DNA of 64,000 bases from a virus. The stretch covers positions 303,105 to 367,104 of IMG/VR virus record IMGVR_UViG_3300023174_002543; one strand, given 5' to 3'. Both the position numbers and the translations under genes were made by a program. Position 1 is the first letter of the stretch; the number at the start of each line of letters is the position of its first letter. This document shows positions 34,774 to 44,871 of this stretch, piece by piece. The notes under the pieces are model-generated. The model worked only from the letters and a program-made list of their open reading frames with translations. It had not been told where the DNA came from and did not search any database.

Positions 34774-36258
34774 TTAGTAACGTATTTGGGAAATATTGTT
34801 TAATGCAGTTTCATATGCATAGATTAGGGATTCATTGAATAATGTCCCTTGTTCTGTGTTTCGATTTCTATATGCATTGAGTAAACGTCTATGGGTAATA
34901 TCAAATTTTTCTCTCACTACCTTGTTTGAAATAACTGCATGGTATTGGTACATTAAATGCATGTCATCCTCAACCATTTGATATAAACCCTCTTCATCAA
35001 TTATAGTACCCATATCATTTGGATATAATTTCTGATATAGATAAACAAATTTTGGTAAGTATGTTTCCAACCATTCCTTTTCTTCTAACGAATAATTATT
35101 TTTTGAGACCCTAGTATCTTCACGCAGGTTTAATGCAGGAATGTTTTCATCTGGGATAGTTTCATCAGGTATATCTAAAGGTAAGTCTGGATTAAATGAG
35201 TTCGGCTCTTGGTTTAATTCTTGATCCAGTTCACTATCAAACTGGGGCGGTTGTTGTCTGGAAGTAGATTGTGCTTTGGATATAACATCAGCAGTTGCAT
35301 CTTGTTTACCTATACTACGCACCAATTCTAATGTATGATTGATTTCATTTTTAGCATCTTCAATTGCGTTAATACTATTGTCCAAGTATGTTTCGTAGTT
35401 ATCAAATTTTTCTAATTTACTTTTGAAACGTTTTAACATTTCGGTTGATTCTTGGTCTACCGTATTAATTTTTTCTTCCATGCCAGCCGCTTGCTGTCCA
35501 AAATCGGTGAATAGTTTTTCAGTAACGTTTTTTGTGTTCTCAATTTCTCTATTCAATTCAGCAAATTTATTGCCCCATGACTGTTGTACATCTTTATTCT
35601 TTGCGATACTTTTTTGGAATCTAAGTTCTTTGGCATCTAATTCACTTTGTGTAGCAGATAATTGATACATAGCCTTATTAAACATTTGGTCACTAACACC
35701 TTGTTTATTTGCTAATAAATTCAATGTACCTTGCATCTTATCAATGCCACTGTCATCTGCTACAAGTTTCATTTGTTGCACTTTGGTTTCTAATTCTTTG
35801 AATTTTTTATCATCAATACTAGGATTATTACGAACTTTTTCTAAATCGGCAAGCATTTGTTCAACTTTATCTGCACTTGCTTTTGCAGCACCTTGTTGTA
35901 TTTCGCCTGCTGGTTTTAGTTTAGCACTTAGGTCTTTTAGTCGTTGCACTTCAATATCAGTTTGTTGTGCTTGAAGTTCATGGTCACGTAGTTCATTACC
36001 TAAATCTTGTAGTGACCTACGTAATTTTTCATTTTCACGTTTTTGTGCGTTGATGACTTTATTTTGGTCGTAATCTAATTTTTCTTGCTTAGATAATTTA
36101 TCTGCAACAAACATAGTCATAGCTTGTTCGGGACTACGATCTGGGAATTTTAATTGTGCTTGTCGTTGGATATCAGTATCTAATGTTAATGGGCGGTCTT
36201 TACCCGCTTCATTAAGCATACTATTAGCCCATGATTCGAACTCACGTATCTCACGCAT
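34774..36258 (-). CDS. Coiled-coil virion-type protein with capsid-targeting-like N-terminus
   Basis: A 494-residue protein dominated by heptad-like Leu/Lys/Glu/Gln stretches between residues 60 and 320. The N-terminus includes MLNE followed by Ala-Gly (residues 14-19), matching the T4 prohead protease rule. It overlaps the next upstream structural gene as TAATG. Could be an internal or scaffold-associated protein. Confidence 0.55.
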   Translation of the reverse strand: MREIREFESWANSMLNEAGKDRPLTLDTDIQRQAQLKFPDRSPEQAMTMFVADKLSKQEKLDYDQNKVINAQKRENEKLRRSLQDLGNELRDHELQAQQTDIEVQRLKDLSAKLKPAGEIQQGAAKASADKVEQMLADLEKVRNNPSIDDKKFKELETKVQQMKLVADDSGIDKMQGTLNLLANKQGVSDQMFNKAMYQLSATQSELDAKELRFQKSIAKNKDVQQSWGNKFAELNREIENTKNVTEKLFTDFGQQAAGMEEKINTVDQESTEMLKRFKSKLEKFDNYETYLDNSINAIEDAKNEINHTLELVRSIGKQDATADVISKAQSTSRQQPPQFDSELDQELNQEPNSFNPDLPLDIPDETIPDENIPALNLREDTRVSKNNYSLEEKEWLETYLPKFVYLYQKLYPNDMGTIIDEEGLYQMVEDDMHLMYQYHAVISNKVVREKFDITHRRLLNAYRNRNTEQGTLFNESLIYAYETALNNISQIRY

Positions 36259-37856
36259 TATTTTAAGCCTGATAATTTTTTGATCCTAGATAATACTGGA
36301 TCAATACTTTCACTTGTACCTACTAATTTACCACGTAGGCCTTTTTGACTACGTTCTGGATTACCTAATATTGTACCACCTGCATTAACTTTAGCAGTCG
36401 CACCTAGTTGACCAACTGCGGCTTGTTGTGGTCCGATATCTTCATTTTGTGGTTGTTGCTGTGGTTGTGTAGCAGGCATGCTACGTTGTGTGGTAGAATC
36501 CCATTGACGATTTGTATTTTTTAAATACTGGTCTCTATCTAATGGATTCATATTTTTAAGACTTGTTCCTTTGCCTTGTTGCTGTTGTTGTCTCATTTTG
36601 GCAAAAACGTCTGCTTCGTGTTTTGCATCAGCAGCCGGATCGTTTGCAAAAGGATCATAAGAACCAGGTTCGCCTTCTACCACACCCTTTTGTTTATCCC
36701 ACTCTTTATCAGTTTTAACGTTGTGTTCTTTGCCACCTTTACCGATATCAGCAACTCTAGTACCAATTGGTTTGTTAGTTTTAACTACTGCTGGATGTGA
36801 CTTTACACCTGGCGCTTTACCATTTGGGAATGCTCTTTCAACATCATGTGAATATACACCCTCTGTAACATCATCAGCCCATGCTTCTAATGCAACTACT
36901 TGTTTAATCTCTTGGTTCTCACTAATAGTTTTGTTCAATCTGTTAAGAATTGGTATAACACTTTCAATGCGTGGATCTAGGCTACTGTTCATAAACATTT
37001 CGCTTAAGTCTTCATCACCTTCGCTCTCCATTAATGGGGGTGCCCAACTCTCAAAGTAATTATTATAACCACGCTTACCAGCTAACTTATGTAATGACTC
37101 ACGCAAACTGATATAGTGTTCGGTACCTGCAGTCACTAAACGTTGTGTATCTTCATTGAATTGTCCATTGCGAGTAGCACGAATGAATCCTGCCATCTTT
37201 GAATATTCTTCACATAGTCCTGTAATATGATTCCACTTGTCATCATTAACTTTGCCACCTTCAGCAATATGTCTTGCATATACTCTTGCCAATCCTGGTT
37301 TAGTAGTAGGTGCTAAAAATCTCTCACCTAGTTGATTTTCAATAAAGATTTGATGAATGTTACGATAACGTTGTTCACCTTCTTCGATTGTACGATTATG
37401 TTTAATGATAATCTTACACTCAGGGATGTTATCACTATAACTGGCTTTCTTACCCATTGGGTGATAGCCTTCTTCTAATTTTTTACTATGTTCTCTTTTA
37501 GCCATATCGTATTCCAAGTTATCCATATCATCTAATTCAAAACTCTTTGTTTTACCAAAGGTCATTTGTCTCAGAGTGGGTATTAAATCATTCCACGTTG
37601 TCTCACCGTGTTCGCTGGTATTAGGGCTGTTCTCTATCTTATCGCTATAGAATACTTTAAGTTGGCCCTCATTATCTAAACTCAATGCGGCTGTACCGTA
37701 GTTTACGTCATCTACTTTAAACTGGAATTCAATAACTTCAGCTTCGTTAGGAACGCTTACTTCTTTACCATTTGTAGATTTAAGTACAGGTTCATAACCA
37801 TTACTCTTAAAGTAATTGTATATGTCGTTTTTAGTTTTGTCTTGGTTTTTTGCCAT
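36258..37856 (-). CDS. Probable virion protein downstream of terminase, 532 residues
   Basis: A hydrophilic protein with a Gln-rich stretch (residues about 423-495). It opens MAKNQDKTKNDIYNYFKS. A late box (37883 to 37876) lies 20 bases upstream, at the end of the terminase gene. Function unknown; expression class and location suggest a structural role. Confidence 0.5.
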   Translation of the reverse strand: MAKNQDKTKNDIYNYFKSNGYEPVLKSTNGKEVSVPNEAEVIEFQFKVDDVNYGTAALSLDNEGQLKVFYSDKIENSPNTSEHGETTWNDLIPTLRQMTFGKTKSFELDDMDNLEYDMAKREHSKKLEEGYHPMGKKASYSDNIPECKIIIKHNRTIEEGEQRYRNIHQIFIENQLGERFLAPTTKPGLARVYARHIAEGGKVNDDKWNHITGLCEEYSKMAGFIRATRNGQFNEDTQRLVTAGTEHYISLRESLHKLAGKRGYNNYFESWAPPLMESEGDEDLSEMFMNSSLDPRIESVIPILNRLNKTISENQEIKQVVALEAWADDVTEGVYSHDVERAFPNGKAPGVKSHPAVVKTNKPIGTRVADIGKGGKEHNVKTDKEWDKQKGVVEGEPGSYDPFANDPAADAKHEADVFAKMRQQQQQGKGTSLKNMNPLDRDQYLKNTNRQWDSTTQRSMPATQPQQQPQNEDIGPQQAAVGQLGATAKVNAGGTILGNPERSQKGLRGKLVGTSESIDPVLSRIKKLSGLK

Positions 37857-37875
37857 AATTTAAGTCTCAATAAGA

Positions 37876-37883
37876 TATTTATG
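37876..37883 (-). promoter_or_regulatory. Late promoter box CATAAATA
   Basis: At the end of the terminase gene, 19 bases before ATG 37856. Confidence 0.55.
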
Positions 37884-39426
37884 CGAATACTGCAAAGAAG
37901 GGTAAGGGCATGATAATTTCCTGATGGTCGCGGATATGATTCTCTAAATCCACGTTAAAATCGCTTAATTGTTGCATAACTCTAACTGATAATAATGCGG
38001 CCATAATCAAATCGTCAGTTTCACCTAATTTTGCCTCATAACTAGCACCTTTTGCAACAAAGGTCTTTAATTCTGATATTAGGCTTTTGCTATGTACTTT
38101 AAGTTTCTTACTTTCTAGTAATGACTTGAACTTTGCACAAGCAGTTAATTTACTCTTATTAGTTGTAGTAAATCCCTTGCGTTTCTTTCCGGGCTCACTG
38201 ATAAAGTTACCTACAATGTTTTGCTCACCGTACTCATTTAATGATACTAATGCTGCTTCTCCAACAGAGTTATTCTCAATACTATAATAGATATTTTTTG
38301 GTTCTGTTGTACAGTCAACAATGTACTTGTTAATCTGTGCTATCAATTTAATTTGATTAGGGATATCAGTTTTATTATGCTTCCATTCACCAACTTGAGT
38401 AGTAGTGTTTGCTTCAAATATTTGTATACCTGCTGGATCACCGCCTGTACCAATACTAGGATCTAATGTAACAACATATATGTTGCCCTTTTTAGGTGTC
38501 TTATACCAACGTATTTGTCCTTGACGTAATATAGGCTCAGTACCATCTAATTCAATTAGTGTACTAGGATTGATTAATGTTTCATCAGCGATAATGAATT
38601 CGCAATTCATTTCTCGACGGAATCTATCTTCACCTAGTTGTGAACGCATTTCATCAGCCCACTTTTCATCACGTTCTGGATGTGCATGCCATGTTGCTTT
38701 ATATGCTTTGAATCCGTTTACACCCAAATCAGTTGTATTGCCAAACTCATCTTCGCACTTGTTAGCGCCCTTCCAGATTAAAGCAAATTGGTCTTCGTCA
38801 GAGTTAGGGGTTGATGTGATAATAGCTTTACCACCAGTACTTAATGTTGGTGTAATAGATGTCCAGAATTCTTGTGCGATAGTAGGTCTTACGAATGCAA
38901 ACTCGTCAAGGTATAGTAATGAAATAGATAGACCACGACCTGTATTTTCTGTAGTTGTTGCACTAACAATACGACTACCGTTATCAAATGTTAAACTACC
39001 TTTGTTATAATCAACTGCACCTGCTTTAATATGATCGGGGCAATTTTCGTATGCATAACGAACACGTTGCATAATCTCTTGTGCACCAGCATACTTGTGT
39101 GCTGCAATTAGTACTGTGCTGTCTGGTACAAACATTGCATACCATAGTAAGTAACCTGCGGCACTAGTTGACTTACCTGTTTGTCGAGCCATCAAGTTGA
39201 TACTGAATCTATACTTATGATATGTTTCAATTAATTCACGTTGAAAGTCCCATGGGTGATAGTGCATACTACCGCGTGTTGGGTGCTGTATCATAAAGAA
39301 GTTATCCATGAAGTATAGATAACCTGTATCCGGGTCACAGCATTTGATATAGTCTTCTAAGTCTTTATCAGTCTTAAACTTTGTTTTCTTATAAGGAGTC
39401 TTAACTAGTGTTGGGGTATCTGCCAT
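37879..39426 (-). CDS. 17: Terminase large subunit gp17
   Basis: A 515-residue packaging motor. The adenine/Walker A region LMARQTGKST is at residues 79-88, Walker B is LLYLDEFAF, and the nuclease domain has VTLDPSIGTGGD and GETDDLIMAAL. It drives DNA translocation and cuts concatemers. ATG lies five bases after ACTAAATA with no binding site; a second box (TATAAATA) is further upstream. Confidence 0.95.
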   Translation of the reverse strand: MADTPTLVKTPYKKTKFKTDKDLEDYIKCCDPDTGYLYFMDNFFMIQHPTRGSMHYHPWDFQRELIETYHKYRFSINLMARQTGKSTSAAGYLLWYAMFVPDSTVLIAAHKYAGAQEIMQRVRYAYENCPDHIKAGAVDYNKGSLTFDNGSRIVSATTTENTGRGLSISLLYLDEFAFVRPTIAQEFWTSITPTLSTGGKAIITSTPNSDEDQFALIWKGANKCEDEFGNTTDLGVNGFKAYKATWHAHPERDEKWADEMRSQLGEDRFRREMNCEFIIADETLINPSTLIELDGTEPILRQGQIRWYKTPKKGNIYVVTLDPSIGTGGDPAGIQIFEANTTTQVGEWKHNKTDIPNQIKLIAQINKYIVDCTTEPKNIYYSIENNSVGEAALVSLNEYGEQNIVGNFISEPGKKRKGFTTTNKSKLTACAKFKSLLESKKLKVHSKSLISELKTFVAKGASYEAKLGETDDLIMAALLSVRVMQQLSDFNVDLENHIRDHQEIIMPLPFFAVFA

Positions 39427-39431
39427 AATAG

Positions 39432-39439
39432 TATTTAGT
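39432..39439 (-). promoter_or_regulatory. Late promoter box ACTAAATA abutting the terminase start
   Basis: Five bases before ATG 39426; the following CTATTATGGCA is identical to that at 11408. Confidence 0.55.
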
Positions 39440-39454
39440 AAACACAGGGAACTG

Positions 39455-39462
39455 TATTTATA
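39455..39462 (-). promoter_or_regulatory. Late promoter TATAAATA upstream of terminase
   Basis: Perfect consensus overlapping the stop codon of the LamG-type gene. Confidence 0.6.
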
Positions 39463-40921
39463 TTCCGTATTTACTCCGTAGTGCGTTGAAGTTTTGTTGA
39501 ATCTGACTTGCGTTTAATGCTTCTCCGTAGATAGCAACTGCGCCAATATCGCCACGCCAATAGTTGTCTGACCGTGCTACTGCTTCAATTCCACTGTTTA
39601 TAAATTGATAAAATGTTACGCTAGTATTTGGTGTGCCTATCTGGCGTCCGTTGACATAATAAGTTACTACCCCACCGGTGGTTTGTGTTGCAGCTACGAC
39701 TATCCACTGGTTATCTGTCACCGTGAAAGATGCAGATACAGATGGCGCCCATGGAGACGTAGGACCGGTGCTGAAATGCAGTCGCCAAGTAGTTCCTGAT
39801 ATATGATACATGTAGGTATTGAAGTTACGAACATTGGTGCTACCACCAAACAAGTTACGATAAGTAGCATCGGCGGTGTTAGCATTGACAGTTCTAATTG
39901 CAAACATTGCGGTCTTGCCGGTGAGGGCCACATTCATTTTAGATGTGGTTACAGGAGCAAATTGATTAGTACCATTAAAACTAAAATAACTTGCTGTACT
40001 AGCACTAGTAAAAGATGGACCGTTAGTCAAAGTGGCATTGTTTTGATAAGTGCTAAGGTCCGTCCAGGTTGTTCCTGATCCCGAATAGCTTGTAGGATTA
40101 CCTGCATCTAATTGTAGTAGTAATCCTGAAGTAACCATAGAGTATATCCAAGGACGACCTTCAATCAATCCATCAGGATTTGGATTGTCAACTATATCAT
40201 TGTCAGAATACTGTGTTGGCAATTGTGTGATATCATATGTTGCTCTAGGGTTGCCTAATGCGGCTCTATTTGTTTCGGCCAAATCAAGTTTGGCAATCTG
40301 TCTAGCCTCTTTGTCTGCTAGGCCGCCGGTGGCTGGTGTTATAGTCCATTGTGTTGTGGTTGTTTTAGCAACTCTCTGCCAAACACCAGTAGCGTAGATG
40401 CGCCAGTCTTGTTCAACATACGCAGGAAAGGCGCCGCTGGTTCCAGTAACTGTTGTATCGTAAGCATCACCTTCTGTGCCAATACCATCAGTCAGTGTAG
40501 GAGTGTTAGTAAAAGCGTTCCACGTGCCTTTGTATGTTGCGACATTTATTACTGTTTCAATTAGTGGATTAGTGACTGCCCCACAAACGGCCGCGGCTTT
40601 GGCCATATAATTGTCTATTGTAGTATTGCCCTTTATGATGCCAATGCTAGTTCCATACTCATCATACAAGAAGTTGCCTGCTGTTACTGCATAATCACCG
40701 GTCTGATGACTGGTCAATGTGACGGCAGAGCCTATCCCCAACGATGTTACATATAATTTGTATGAGACATCATTTGTTGCCCCCAATGCACCTGCATAAT
40801 TTAAACTCCAAATAGCTGAGTAAGGAGGAACAATCTCAGTATTAGTATGTGGCGGACTAACATTTTTTGTGAGAGTAGTCCCACTTGCTATCATCAGGGT
40901 TGATATTCCGTTTAGTGCCAT
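39458..40921 (-). CDS. Adhesin-like protein with C-terminal LamG-type domain
   Basis: A 487-residue protein. The last 220 residues have the concanavalin/LamG jelly-roll pattern (LLLQLDAGNPTSYSGSGTTW, WIVVAATQTTGGVVTYYVNG, GDIGAVAIYGEALN), typical of glycan binding in phage fibres and virion decorations. AGGAAAA precedes the start. A second LamG-type protein lies directly upstream. Confidence 0.7.
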   Translation of the reverse strand: MALNGISTLMIASGTTLTKNVSPPHTNTEIVPPYSAIWSLNYAGALGATNDVSYKLYVTSLGIGSAVTLTSHQTGDYAVTAGNFLYDEYGTSIGIIKGNTTIDNYMAKAAAVCGAVTNPLIETVINVATYKGTWNAFTNTPTLTDGIGTEGDAYDTTVTGTSGAFPAYVEQDWRIYATGVWQRVAKTTTTQWTITPATGGLADKEARQIAKLDLAETNRAALGNPRATYDITQLPTQYSDNDIVDNPNPDGLIEGRPWIYSMVTSGLLLQLDAGNPTSYSGSGTTWTDLSTYQNNATLTNGPSFTSASTASYFSFNGTNQFAPVTTSKMNVALTGKTAMFAIRTVNANTADATYRNLFGGSTNVRNFNTYMYHISGTTWRLHFSTGPTSPWAPSVSASFTVTDNQWIVVAATQTTGGVVTYYVNGRQIGTPNTSVTFYQFINSGIEAVARSDNYWRGDIGAVAIYGEALNASQIQQNFNALRSKYGI

Positions 40922-40939
40922 GTTATTTTCCTAATTTAA

Positions 40940-41680
40940 TTATAAACCAAACGCAGTTTTAGCTTCGTTGTAGTTTGTAGTTACAGCAGTTTGGTCTAAC
41001 ACACTATCATATACTCTTACCATAAAATATTTGCCATGTGCAGCATCATTTATTGTGTTTATTGTACCAACGTTGGGGTGTCTGGCACCAATCTGTAAGC
41101 TATTAGTTGATACACCACCTGAAGGTTGAGCAAATGTACCTGAAGATTTTGTTTGTAATGTACCATTTAAATAGAATTTCAATGTTGATCCGGTGACAGT
41201 AATTAGATAGTGATTTCTATTTGCTTTTGCGCCGGATGACAAGGTATAATTCTCAAAAGAACCGGATGGTGATCCAATTGCTAGTATTGTGTCACTGCCA
41301 AAATATGCAAGAAATCCTTTATTAAAGCTATATGCCTCATTACCAAACAAAGTGTTCCAATAACTTGTAGCACTAATACTTGCTACTATTTCAATAGTAA
41401 ATGTTGATGGTAAATTATACGGAATATCAATCATTGCACCGTTAAGACCCGTAGTACCGGTTGTGACTATGCCACCGCCATTAGCTGAGTTATAAGCATA
41501 ATTACCTGTACCTGACTTGCGTAGAGTACCATCGTAACCATTACCTGAAGTGTCTGTCCATGTTGTTCCACTTGATGGAGCTGATTGTAGGTATACTTTT
41601 AGTCCTCCGCCGCCTCCTCCAGAGCTAGCCCCAAATGTGATTCCTGAACCTATTGTTACTCCTGAATATATTATTGTCAT
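40940..41680 (-). CDS. LamG-type virion/adhesin protein, 246 residues
   Basis: A poly-Gly linker (residues about 21-26) precedes a single LamG-like jelly roll: GTTWTDTSGNGYDGTL, then RNHYLITVTGSTLKFYLNGT and YFMVRVYDSVLD. Same fold as the C-terminus of the next gene, suggesting duplication. Starts with a good AGGAAAA site, 1 base after the upstream gene. Confidence 0.68.
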   Translation of the reverse strand: MTIIYSGVTIGSGITFGASSGGGGGGLKVYLQSAPSSGTTWTDTSGNGYDGTLRKSGTGNYAYNSANGGGIVTTGTTGLNGAMIDIPYNLPSTFTIEIVASISATSYWNTLFGNEAYSFNKGFLAYFGSDTILAIGSPSGSFENYTLSSGAKANRNHYLITVTGSTLKFYLNGTLQTKSSGTFAQPSGGVSTNSLQIGARHPNVGTINTINDAAHGKYFMVRVYDSVLDQTAVTTNYNEAKTAFGL

Positions 41681-41681
41681 G

Positions 41682-41963
41682 TTATTTTCCTATAGGCTTT
41701 TCGCCGGTTAAATATGGTCTACTAAACCATAACTGGAACCATTCTTTAGTTCCAGGTTGTATATTATGTTTTTTCATTAGCTGACCTTTTTCGTTTCCAG
41801 TAATACTAATATTACTTTCTTCTCCTATAACTTGAGGGGTTATTCCGCTTAGTTTTTTAAGGTCTTCTAGTGTTGTGTCAACGTTTTCCTGATGTGACGG
41901 AATGGACTTGAGTTTGTCAAATCCATTCATTAACTGTTTTTGTTTCCATACATCAAAGGACAT
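41682..41963 (-). CDS. Hypothetical protein, 93 residues
   Basis: Opens MSFDVWKQKQLMNGFDK. The C-terminal PGTKEWFQLWFSRPYLTGEKP looks conserved-type. ATG lies four bases after GCTAAATA with no binding site. Function unknown. Confidence 0.55.
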   Translation of the reverse strand: MSFDVWKQKQLMNGFDKLKSIPSHQENVDTTLEDLKKLSGITPQVIGEESNISITGNEKGQLMKKHNIQPGTKEWFQLWFSRPYLTGEKPIGK

Positions 41964-41967
41964 GATG

Positions 41968-41975
41968 TATTTAGC
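41968..41975 (-). promoter_or_regulatory. Late promoter box GCTAAATA abutting a start codon
   Basis: Four bases before ATG 41963; overlaps the spacer after the methyltransferase gene. Confidence 0.55.
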
Positions 41976-41980
41976 TAGAT

Positions 41981-42670
41981 TTACTTGATATCGATAGGTC
42001 TTGTCTTGGTGACAACAACCGCGTAATAGACTTCTGGAATAGTTGCGGCCTCATCATTCTGTGGATTTTTTACAGTTAAATCAAACTTCATGTCGTTGAA
42101 TTTATCGATTCTAAATCCCGTACGTTCTAATAAAGCGGCCAGTTGCACGTGACCCATAACACTATAATGCTCTGTATTGAATTCGTGTTTTCTTTCAGAA
42201 TTAGGGGCAGGTACTTCAATATACATTTTTGCACCCAATTTCATTATTCTATTATACTCAACTAATGTGAAAATAGGATATGGACTACATTGTAACATTT
42301 GTCGCATAAACACGAAATCAATAGTTTCATCATTAAAACCATCTTTTTGTGGTAAAAAGGTCATATCATAATTTCTTACGTTGTGACCTTTTGTTTTACA
42401 TATTTCGGTATCTTTTTCATTTAGTGTGATACCCAACATGTTAGTATAACCCTTGTCTTTCATGTTGTCCATAAAGTAACCCTGACCACAGCCTATATCT
42501 AATATAGCTGCATTTTTAGGAATATCCAATGGATCAATATGCATTTCAATTGATTTATTAGTTACATCTTTGTGGAATTCACTAGTTGGGTCACTTGACA
42601 TGACGGTATAAATCCATTCATTAAAGAATTTAAACTTTACCAAGTCAAGAGTTTTATTTATATCAATCAT
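41981..42670 (-). CDS. Class I SAM-dependent methyltransferase
   Basis: A 229-residue protein with motif I ILDIGCGQGYF, an acidic loop, and motif IV-like DFVFMRQMLQCS. It is flanked by adhesin and structural genes, so it may modify a glycan or virion component; the substrate is not visible. TAGGAT precedes the start. Confidence 0.75.
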   Translation of the reverse strand: MIDINKTLDLVKFKFFNEWIYTVMSSDPTSEFHKDVTNKSIEMHIDPLDIPKNAAILDIGCGQGYFMDNMKDKGYTNMLGITLNEKDTEICKTKGHNVRNYDMTFLPQKDGFNDETIDFVFMRQMLQCSPYPIFTLVEYNRIMKLGAKMYIEVPAPNSERKHEFNTEHYSVMGHVQLAALLERTGFRIDKFNDMKFDLTVKNPQNDEAATIPEVYYAVVVTKTRPIDIK

Positions 42671-42722
42671 TTATTATCCTATAAGTTAATAATATTACTT
42701 ATCAGGATAACGTGTTATGATT

Positions 42723-43127
42723 TTATTTTTTCTTTATGGCTTTTTTGTCTGACTTTTCAGAACTAAAGCCCTTAAAGCCTAACACAGGACTAACTTTATG
42801 AGTATCATCAAGTTCTTTACTTTTCATGTCACCGTGATTGAGGTCTTTATATGATGCACCAACAGCCTTATATGCTTGCTTTAGCATATCTTGTTCTTCT
42901 TTTGTATAAGGGTGAGCTGTTTTCTTTTTACCAATCCAACTTTTTGCTTTCATGTCTATTGGATCTTTTCCGTTTGCACCAGCAACTGCCATACCTAAAC
43001 GATAAGAAGTATAGTCTGCGGACATAAGTTCTGCATCACCGTACGTGTTTAAACCAGCCGTTGATTGTGATTGTCTTTTAGAAATTTTCTTTTGACTTGA
43101 CTCTGATATGAATTCATTGGCTCTCAT
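42723..43127 (-). CDS. Probable internal head protein with capsid-targeting sequence
   Basis: A 134-residue basic protein (Lys-rich, ending KSDKKAIKKK). The N-terminus MRANEFISE-SSQKK closely follows the T4 internal-protein propeptide (I-x-E cleavage). T4 internal proteins are basic and injected with DNA. It starts one base after the fibre-gene stop, without a clear binding site. Confidence 0.6.
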   Translation of the reverse strand: MRANEFISESSQKKISKRQSQSTAGLNTYGDAELMSADYTSYRLGMAVAGANGKDPIDMKAKSWIGKKKTAHPYTKEEQDMLKQAYKAVGASYKDLNHGDMKSKELDDTHKVSPVLGFKGFSSEKSDKKAIKKK

Positions 43128-43128
43128 A

Positions 43129-43941
43129 TTAATTGTTTATTTCGTATGATATTAAATGAACAATAGGGTCTGCAAACTGCGGACTTACCATTATTCTAAC
43201 GTTACTAAAATGAAGGTCAACGTTGTATTTTGTAACTGGGAGACTAGAAAACACAGTACTATGTGCTGTATATCGTAGTACACCTTTATCCCCGGTTACC
43301 ACAATATTAAGTTCTACTGACTGAGTATAATTGGTACTGATATTTCTACTAGAAGCAATTTTGAATTTGCCAGTAGTAAATGTTGCCGCCGGAGTTTCAT
43401 AAATCACTTGATTTATTGTTGCGTCTGGAGTTGTTACTTTAGCTGATCCAATAATAACGTTACCATATGCTAGACTATTACCCAATGCAACATTACCTGA
43501 AGTAATAATATTACCACTGACTTGAATATCATTTAAGCCGGCTAAACTAATCTTAGCACCAGGAGTACCTACAATAGAGAACGTAATAGTGTTACCGGTT
43601 TCAGCAATATTTACATTTCCTACATCAAGTCCTACATTACTTAGATATAATTTATGTATTGGGGAAGGACGTGATCCTATGTTTACATTGGCGCCAGTTA
43701 TTACACCTACATTTGAACCAATTCTAATTGAATTATTACTGAATAATAAATTAGGACTGCCAGTATAAGAATTACCAATTTTGTACTGCAATGAGCCCTC
43801 AATACCCCCCGGGGCTGGGAAGCTAATCGCTGAAAGAGTGCTAAAATTATTGTTAATTTTATCAAAGGCTACACGTAACGGGTCACCTGTACCATCATTT
43901 GCTAATGCACCAATATCAATTAATTCAACTTGTACTGCCAT
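43129..43941 (-). CDS. Tail-fibre/baseplate-type protein
   Basis: A 270-residue beta-rich protein. The N-terminal IDIGALANDGTGDPLRVAFD and KINNNF segment is a common attachment motif of T4-like fibre or baseplate proteins; NVNIGS and GNVxLGN repeats follow, similar to the fibre at 9783-11408. A late box lies 22 bases upstream. Confidence 0.65.
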   Translation of the reverse strand: MAVQVELIDIGALANDGTGDPLRVAFDKINNNFSTLSAISFPAPGGIEGSLQYKIGNSYTGSPNLLFSNNSIRIGSNVGVITGANVNIGSRPSPIHKLYLSNVGLDVGNVNIAETGNTITFSIVGTPGAKISLAGLNDIQVSGNIITSGNVALGNSLAYGNVIIGSAKVTTPDATINQVIYETPAATFTTGKFKIASSRNISTNYTQSVELNIVVTGDKGVLRYTAHSTVFSSLPVTKYNVDLHFSNVRIMVSPQFADPIVHLISYEINN

Positions 43942-43962
43942 GTTTTTATTCCATTAATAATA

Positions 43963-43970
43963 TATTTATC
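43963..43970 (-). promoter_or_regulatory. Late promoter box GATAAATA
   Basis: Minus strand, upstream of the fibre-type gene. Confidence 0.6.
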
Positions 43971-43995
43971 TTTTATTGTATGGGCACGATATTCC

Positions 43996-44003
43996 ACTAA
44001 ATA
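43996..44003 (+). promoter_or_regulatory. Late promoter box ACTAAATA for the exported nuclease
   Basis: Plus strand; followed by AAAGGAGC and ATG 44025. The 12-mer CTAAATATATGA recurs at 44884. Confidence 0.6.
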
Positions 44004-44024
44004 TATGACTTTAAAGGAGCTTTT

Positions 44025-44846
44025 ATGCGTAAAATTATGTTGTCATTGGCACTATTAGTAGTAAGTTCAATGACGTTTGCTTGGACACAACGTCCTCCCC
44101 TGGATCCACAATCATGTAAAATACACGCCCCGTATGGATTCCCCCAAGCAATCGGCGTTAATCCTATATGCCGTCAGGCATACTTAGTTGGATACGATGC
44201 TCCGGCAAAACTACCAAGATTTGTTACTTATGAATTAATACCTCAAAATGCATTGGGATGTGTTGCACGTACTAACGCATTTGTTGCAGACCAATCGGTA
44301 GCCGGTGGTGCTAGACCAGATGACTATGCCGGTACAGGATATGATAAAGGTCACATGGTTCCTGATGGTGACTTAAGTTGGGATCAACAAGTAGAATATG
44401 AAAGTTTCTTAATGACTAATATGAGTCCTCAAGCAGGTTCATTAAATCGTGGAATTTGGAAATTATTAGAAACTAGTGTGCGTGGTTGGGCAGTTCAGCG
44501 TAATCAAAGCTATACAATTTATGTTGGTGGAATATACAATGCACAAGACAAAAAAATCGGTCAGGGTGTTGTAGTTCCGCATCAATTTTATAAGATTGTA
44601 ATTAATAATCAAACTAAAGAAGTTGCTGGATGGTTATTCCCACACGTACCGCCCTATCCTAATTTAGGTAATGACTTAACTAAATTTCGTATTCCTATTA
44701 CTGATATTATGAAACAAGCAAGCGTTACGTATGCTTTCCCTCAAGGTGCTATTGAATTATCTCCTGGTAAAGAATGGCCAGTTGACTATGGCGCATTAAC
44801 AAATGCTAAACGTAAAAAATGCGGTAATAATGCATCAAGCGAATAA
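44025..44846 (+). CDS. Exported DNA/RNA non-specific endonuclease (NucA/EndA type)
   Basis: A 273-residue protein with a classic signal peptide (MRKIMLSLALLVVSSMTFAW; cleavage likely after Ala19). The beta-beta-alpha-Me nuclease core is visible: DKGHM at 107-111 (catalytic His110) and NMSPQAGSLNRGIWK with the metal-binding Asn. Such nucleases cut any DNA or RNA outside the cytoplasm. Strong binding site and late promoter. A role in clearing DNA from the envelope or lysate is inferred. Confidence 0.85.
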   Translation: MRKIMLSLALLVVSSMTFAWTQRPPLDPQSCKIHAPYGFPQAIGVNPICRQAYLVGYDAPAKLPRFVTYELIPQNALGCVARTNAFVADQSVAGGARPDDYAGTGYDKGHMVPDGDLSWDQQVEYESFLMTNMSPQAGSLNRGIWKLLETSVRGWAVQRNQSYTIYVGGIYNAQDKKIGQGVVVPHQFYKIVINNQTKEVAGWLFPHVPPYPNLGNDLTKFRIPITDIMKQASVTYAFPQGAIELSPGKEWPVDYGALTNAKRKKCGNNASSE

Positions 44847-44871
44847 GAGGATATAGTCTACTTTATGTAGG